Made by a program: the position numbers and the translations under genes
Shown here: positions 62,555-64,000 of the stretch, piece by piece
Layout: every line of letters starts with the position of its first letter
How positions within the stretch are numbered: position 1 is the first letter of the stretch
Notes under the pieces: generated by a model
What the model was told of the DNA's origin: nothing
Databases searched by the model: none
The model's input: the letters and a program-made list of their open reading frames with translations, nothing else
Origin: Thermoflexus sp.
GTDB lineage: Bacteria; Chloroflexota; Anaerolineae; Thermoflexales; Thermoflexaceae
NCBI RefSeq assembly: GCF_034432235.1
Contig: NZ_DAOUCJ010000078.1
Location: forward strand, 1 to 64,000
Reading direction: 5' to 3'
DNA: 64,000 nt

Positions 62555-63604
62555 TCATGGAACCACCTGGATCCCGGGCGCTCCCTCCAGACGGCCGATG
62601 GCCCAGGCCGATTCGCCGGCCTCCACCATCCGGGCGCAGAAGGCCTCCGCATCCGCCGGGGCGAAGGCCAGCAACAGCCCTCCGGAGGTCTGGGGATCAT
62701 ACAGCAAGGCCTCGGTGATCTCATCGATCGAAGGTTCCAGACGCACGCGCGGTCGGTAGAACGCCCGGTTCCGCCAGAGGCCTCCGGCGAAGGCCTCCGC
62801 CTCTGCGCAGCGCCGCGCGCCCCGCATCCAGGGGAGCCGGCGAACCTCCAGGACCGCCCCCACTCCGGAGGCCTCCACCATCTCCCACACATGGCCCAGC
62901 AGCCCGAACCCGGTCACATCCGTGGCGGCGTGGGCGTTGCATTTCACCGCCAGCCGGGCGGCCGTCTTGTTCAGCCGCATCATCCATGCCATCGCCTCTT
63001 CGATCTCCTCCGGCCGGGCCAGATCCCGCTTGAGGGCGGTGGTGATCACCCCGCTCCCCAGCGGCTTCGTCAGGACCAGGACATCCCCCGCCCGGGCGCC
63101 GGATTTCCGCAGGATCCGTTGCGGATGCGCCACGCCCGTGACCACCAGCCCGAACTTCGGCTCGCGGTCGGTGACCGTATGGCCGCCGAGAACAACCCCG
63201 CCCGCCTCAGCGACCTTATCCGCCGCCCCTTTCAGGATCCGAACCAGGATCTCCAGGTCCAGGCCGTCCGGAAACGCCACCAGATTGAGGGCGAAACGGA
63301 CCTCCCCGCCCATGGCGTAGATATCGCTCATCGCGTTGGCCGCGGCGATGGCGCCGTAGGCGTAAGGATCGTCCACCACCGGCGGGAAAAAGTCGGCGCT
63401 CTGGACGAGGGCGGTTTCCTCGTCCAGCTGGTAGACGGCCGCATCATCCGGCGCCTCGATCCCGACCAGGACCGCCGGATGGGGCAGGGGCGGGATTTCC
63501 TCGTGGAGCCGGCGCAGCACGTGCGCCAGGGCCTCCGGGGCCATCTTGCTGGCTCAACCCGCGCACGAAGCCAGCGCCGTCAGGCGAATCGTCTTATTGT
63601 CCAC
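62555..63604 (-). CDS. selD: Selenide, water dikinase (SelD), read as a selenoprotein with UGA-encoded Sec
   Basis: SelD makes selenophosphate from selenide and ATP, the selenium donor for tRNA(Sec) and selenouridine. The conserved SelD start (LTALASCAG-Sec-ASK) lies upstream of the first ATG (63544), and a TGA (63554-63556) occupies the active-site Cys/Sec position, residue 17 here. Read through, the frame begins at GTG 63604 behind AGGAG; an in-frame TGA lies two codons before it, so no longer start is possible. The ATP-binding signatures SDIYAMGG and GGHTVTDREPKFGLVVTGVA match. Product about 349 residues. A start at 63544 would lack the catalytic residue. Confidence 0.9.
63525..63556 (-). 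promoter_or_regulatory. Candidate bacterial SECIS element in selD
   Basis: Directly after the TGA, mRNA bases can pair GCCAG with CTGGC and, inside, GGCC with GGCC around the loop CCGGA, with a six-base bulge on the left side. Bacterial SECIS hairpins lie immediately 3' of the UGA and are read by SelB. The fold is from hand pairing only. Confidence 0.55.
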
Positions 63605-63705
63605 CGATCAGCTCCTGAAGGATCTGGAGGAACGCCGAGCGGGAGCTCGCCCACATCGCCCTGGAAAAAGTATAACCGGGAATCGAGCGACCGTTCCCCC
63701 TGAGT

Positions 63706-64000
63706 TTACATCCCCGTGATCCGGGTCCCCCGGATCCGTGGGGGATCCCGCAAGGCGTCCCGAAGGGCCCCGGGGCGTCGCCCGGAGAAGATCCAGACAT
63801 CGAGATCGGGATCCCGTTCCACCCAGCGCAGAGCCATCTCCAGCTTGGCGCGCATCCCCCCCGTGACATCGATCCCCCGGGATGCGCCGACCGCGCTCTG
63901 GATCTCCCGGAACCGTTCTGGAGTCAAATGGGGGATCACCTGATGTCCATCCGGCCCATCCGCGAGGACGCCGGCCACATCCCCCACCAGCAAAATGCGG
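63706..64000 (-). CDS. Isopentenyl phosphate kinase, C-terminal part (cut by window edge)
   Basis: About 97 residues of an amino-acid-kinase-fold protein remain. The frame runs off the window end. LVGDVAGVLADGPDGHQVIP, then HLTPERF and GASRGIDVTGGMRAKLEMAL match isopentenyl phosphate kinase (IPK), which phosphorylates isopentenyl phosphate to isopentenyl diphosphate. IPK works with a decarboxylating step in the alternative mevalonate route described in Chloroflexota and archaea. The gene lies upstream of selD on the same strand; the two functions are not obviously related. The call rests on the C-terminal motif only. Confidence 0.8.
   Translation of the reverse strand, partial: RILLVGDVAGVLADGPDGHQVIPHLTPERFREIQSAVGASRGIDVTGGMRAKLEMALRWVERDPDLDVWIFSGRRPGALRDALRDPPRIRGTRITGM

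Noticed and set aside
63605..63705. Further in-frame start of selD upstream of 63604
   Set aside because: An in-frame TGA lies two codons before GTG 63604, and the ribosome binding site fits the GTG.
1..64000. CRISPR array or other regularly spaced repeats
   Set aside because: No unit of 25-40 bases with regular unique spacers was seen; the only tandem coding repeat is the 108-bp pair in the Thr-Pro stalk.

Overview
The window is 64 kb of GC-rich bacterial chromosome. It most likely comes from a thermophilic member of the Chloroflexota (Thermoflexia/Anaerolineae-like), although no rRNA is present to prove this. The lineage call rests on several features: a partial isopentenyl phosphate kinase, which marks the alternative mevalonate route known in Chloroflexota; many secreted proteins with Pro/Thr-rich stalks and SH3b domains; a Tad pilus locus; and Uma2-family genes. 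Thermophily is suggested by a double-CxxC protein disulfide oxidoreductase, an archease-RtcB pair and the RtcB intein. Gene density is high. Many long open frames lie antisense to real genes and are artefacts of base composition.

Bases 1-9000 (+) hold the end of ftsK, a promoter and hairpin leader, then nusA, two Uma2-family genes, rnpM, an intrinsic-terminator-like hairpin and infB. A second promoter with a similar hairpin leader precedes greA-lysS. Bases 9200-17900 hold a Mut7-C RNase-like protein, a membrane protein, a MATE transporter, an SH3b protein, a decayed spot with a truncated REP-associated transposase and REP-type palindromes, a LysM/M23 peptidase, a DUF192 protein, a YabN-like MazG and an M16 peptidase. 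Bases 18000-23150 hold recA-recX-rny (-), an AI-2E family transporter (+) and a small hypothetical gene.

Bases 23300-50400 are mainly envelope and surface genes. They include an SH3b lipoprotein, a 1,342-residue GerMN/amidase/golvesin/Fn3 protein, a WecA/MraY-type transferase, hpf and comF. The Tad machine runs cpaB-tadZ-tadA-tadB-tadC on the minus strand. Next to it are an LPQTG-ended Pro/Thr protein, a Kelch/DUF11/CARDB giant, and TadE/TadG-type proteins transcribed divergently from about 44.2 kb. No Flp pilin or prepilin peptidase gene is visible here. Two surface proteins end in the same short tail (FLPLILR), and a third carries it internally.

Bases 50400-64000 hold plsC, prfA, rnc, tRNA-Gly(CCC), a protein disulfide oxidoreductase, tmRNA (ssrA), an RsmC-like methyltransferase, rpsU, yggT, yggS, then rtcB interrupted by a 510-residue intein, archease, selD and a partial isopentenyl phosphate kinase. 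selD has an in-frame TGA at its active site with a hairpin straight after it, so it is read here as a selenoprotein whose true start lies upstream of the first ATG.
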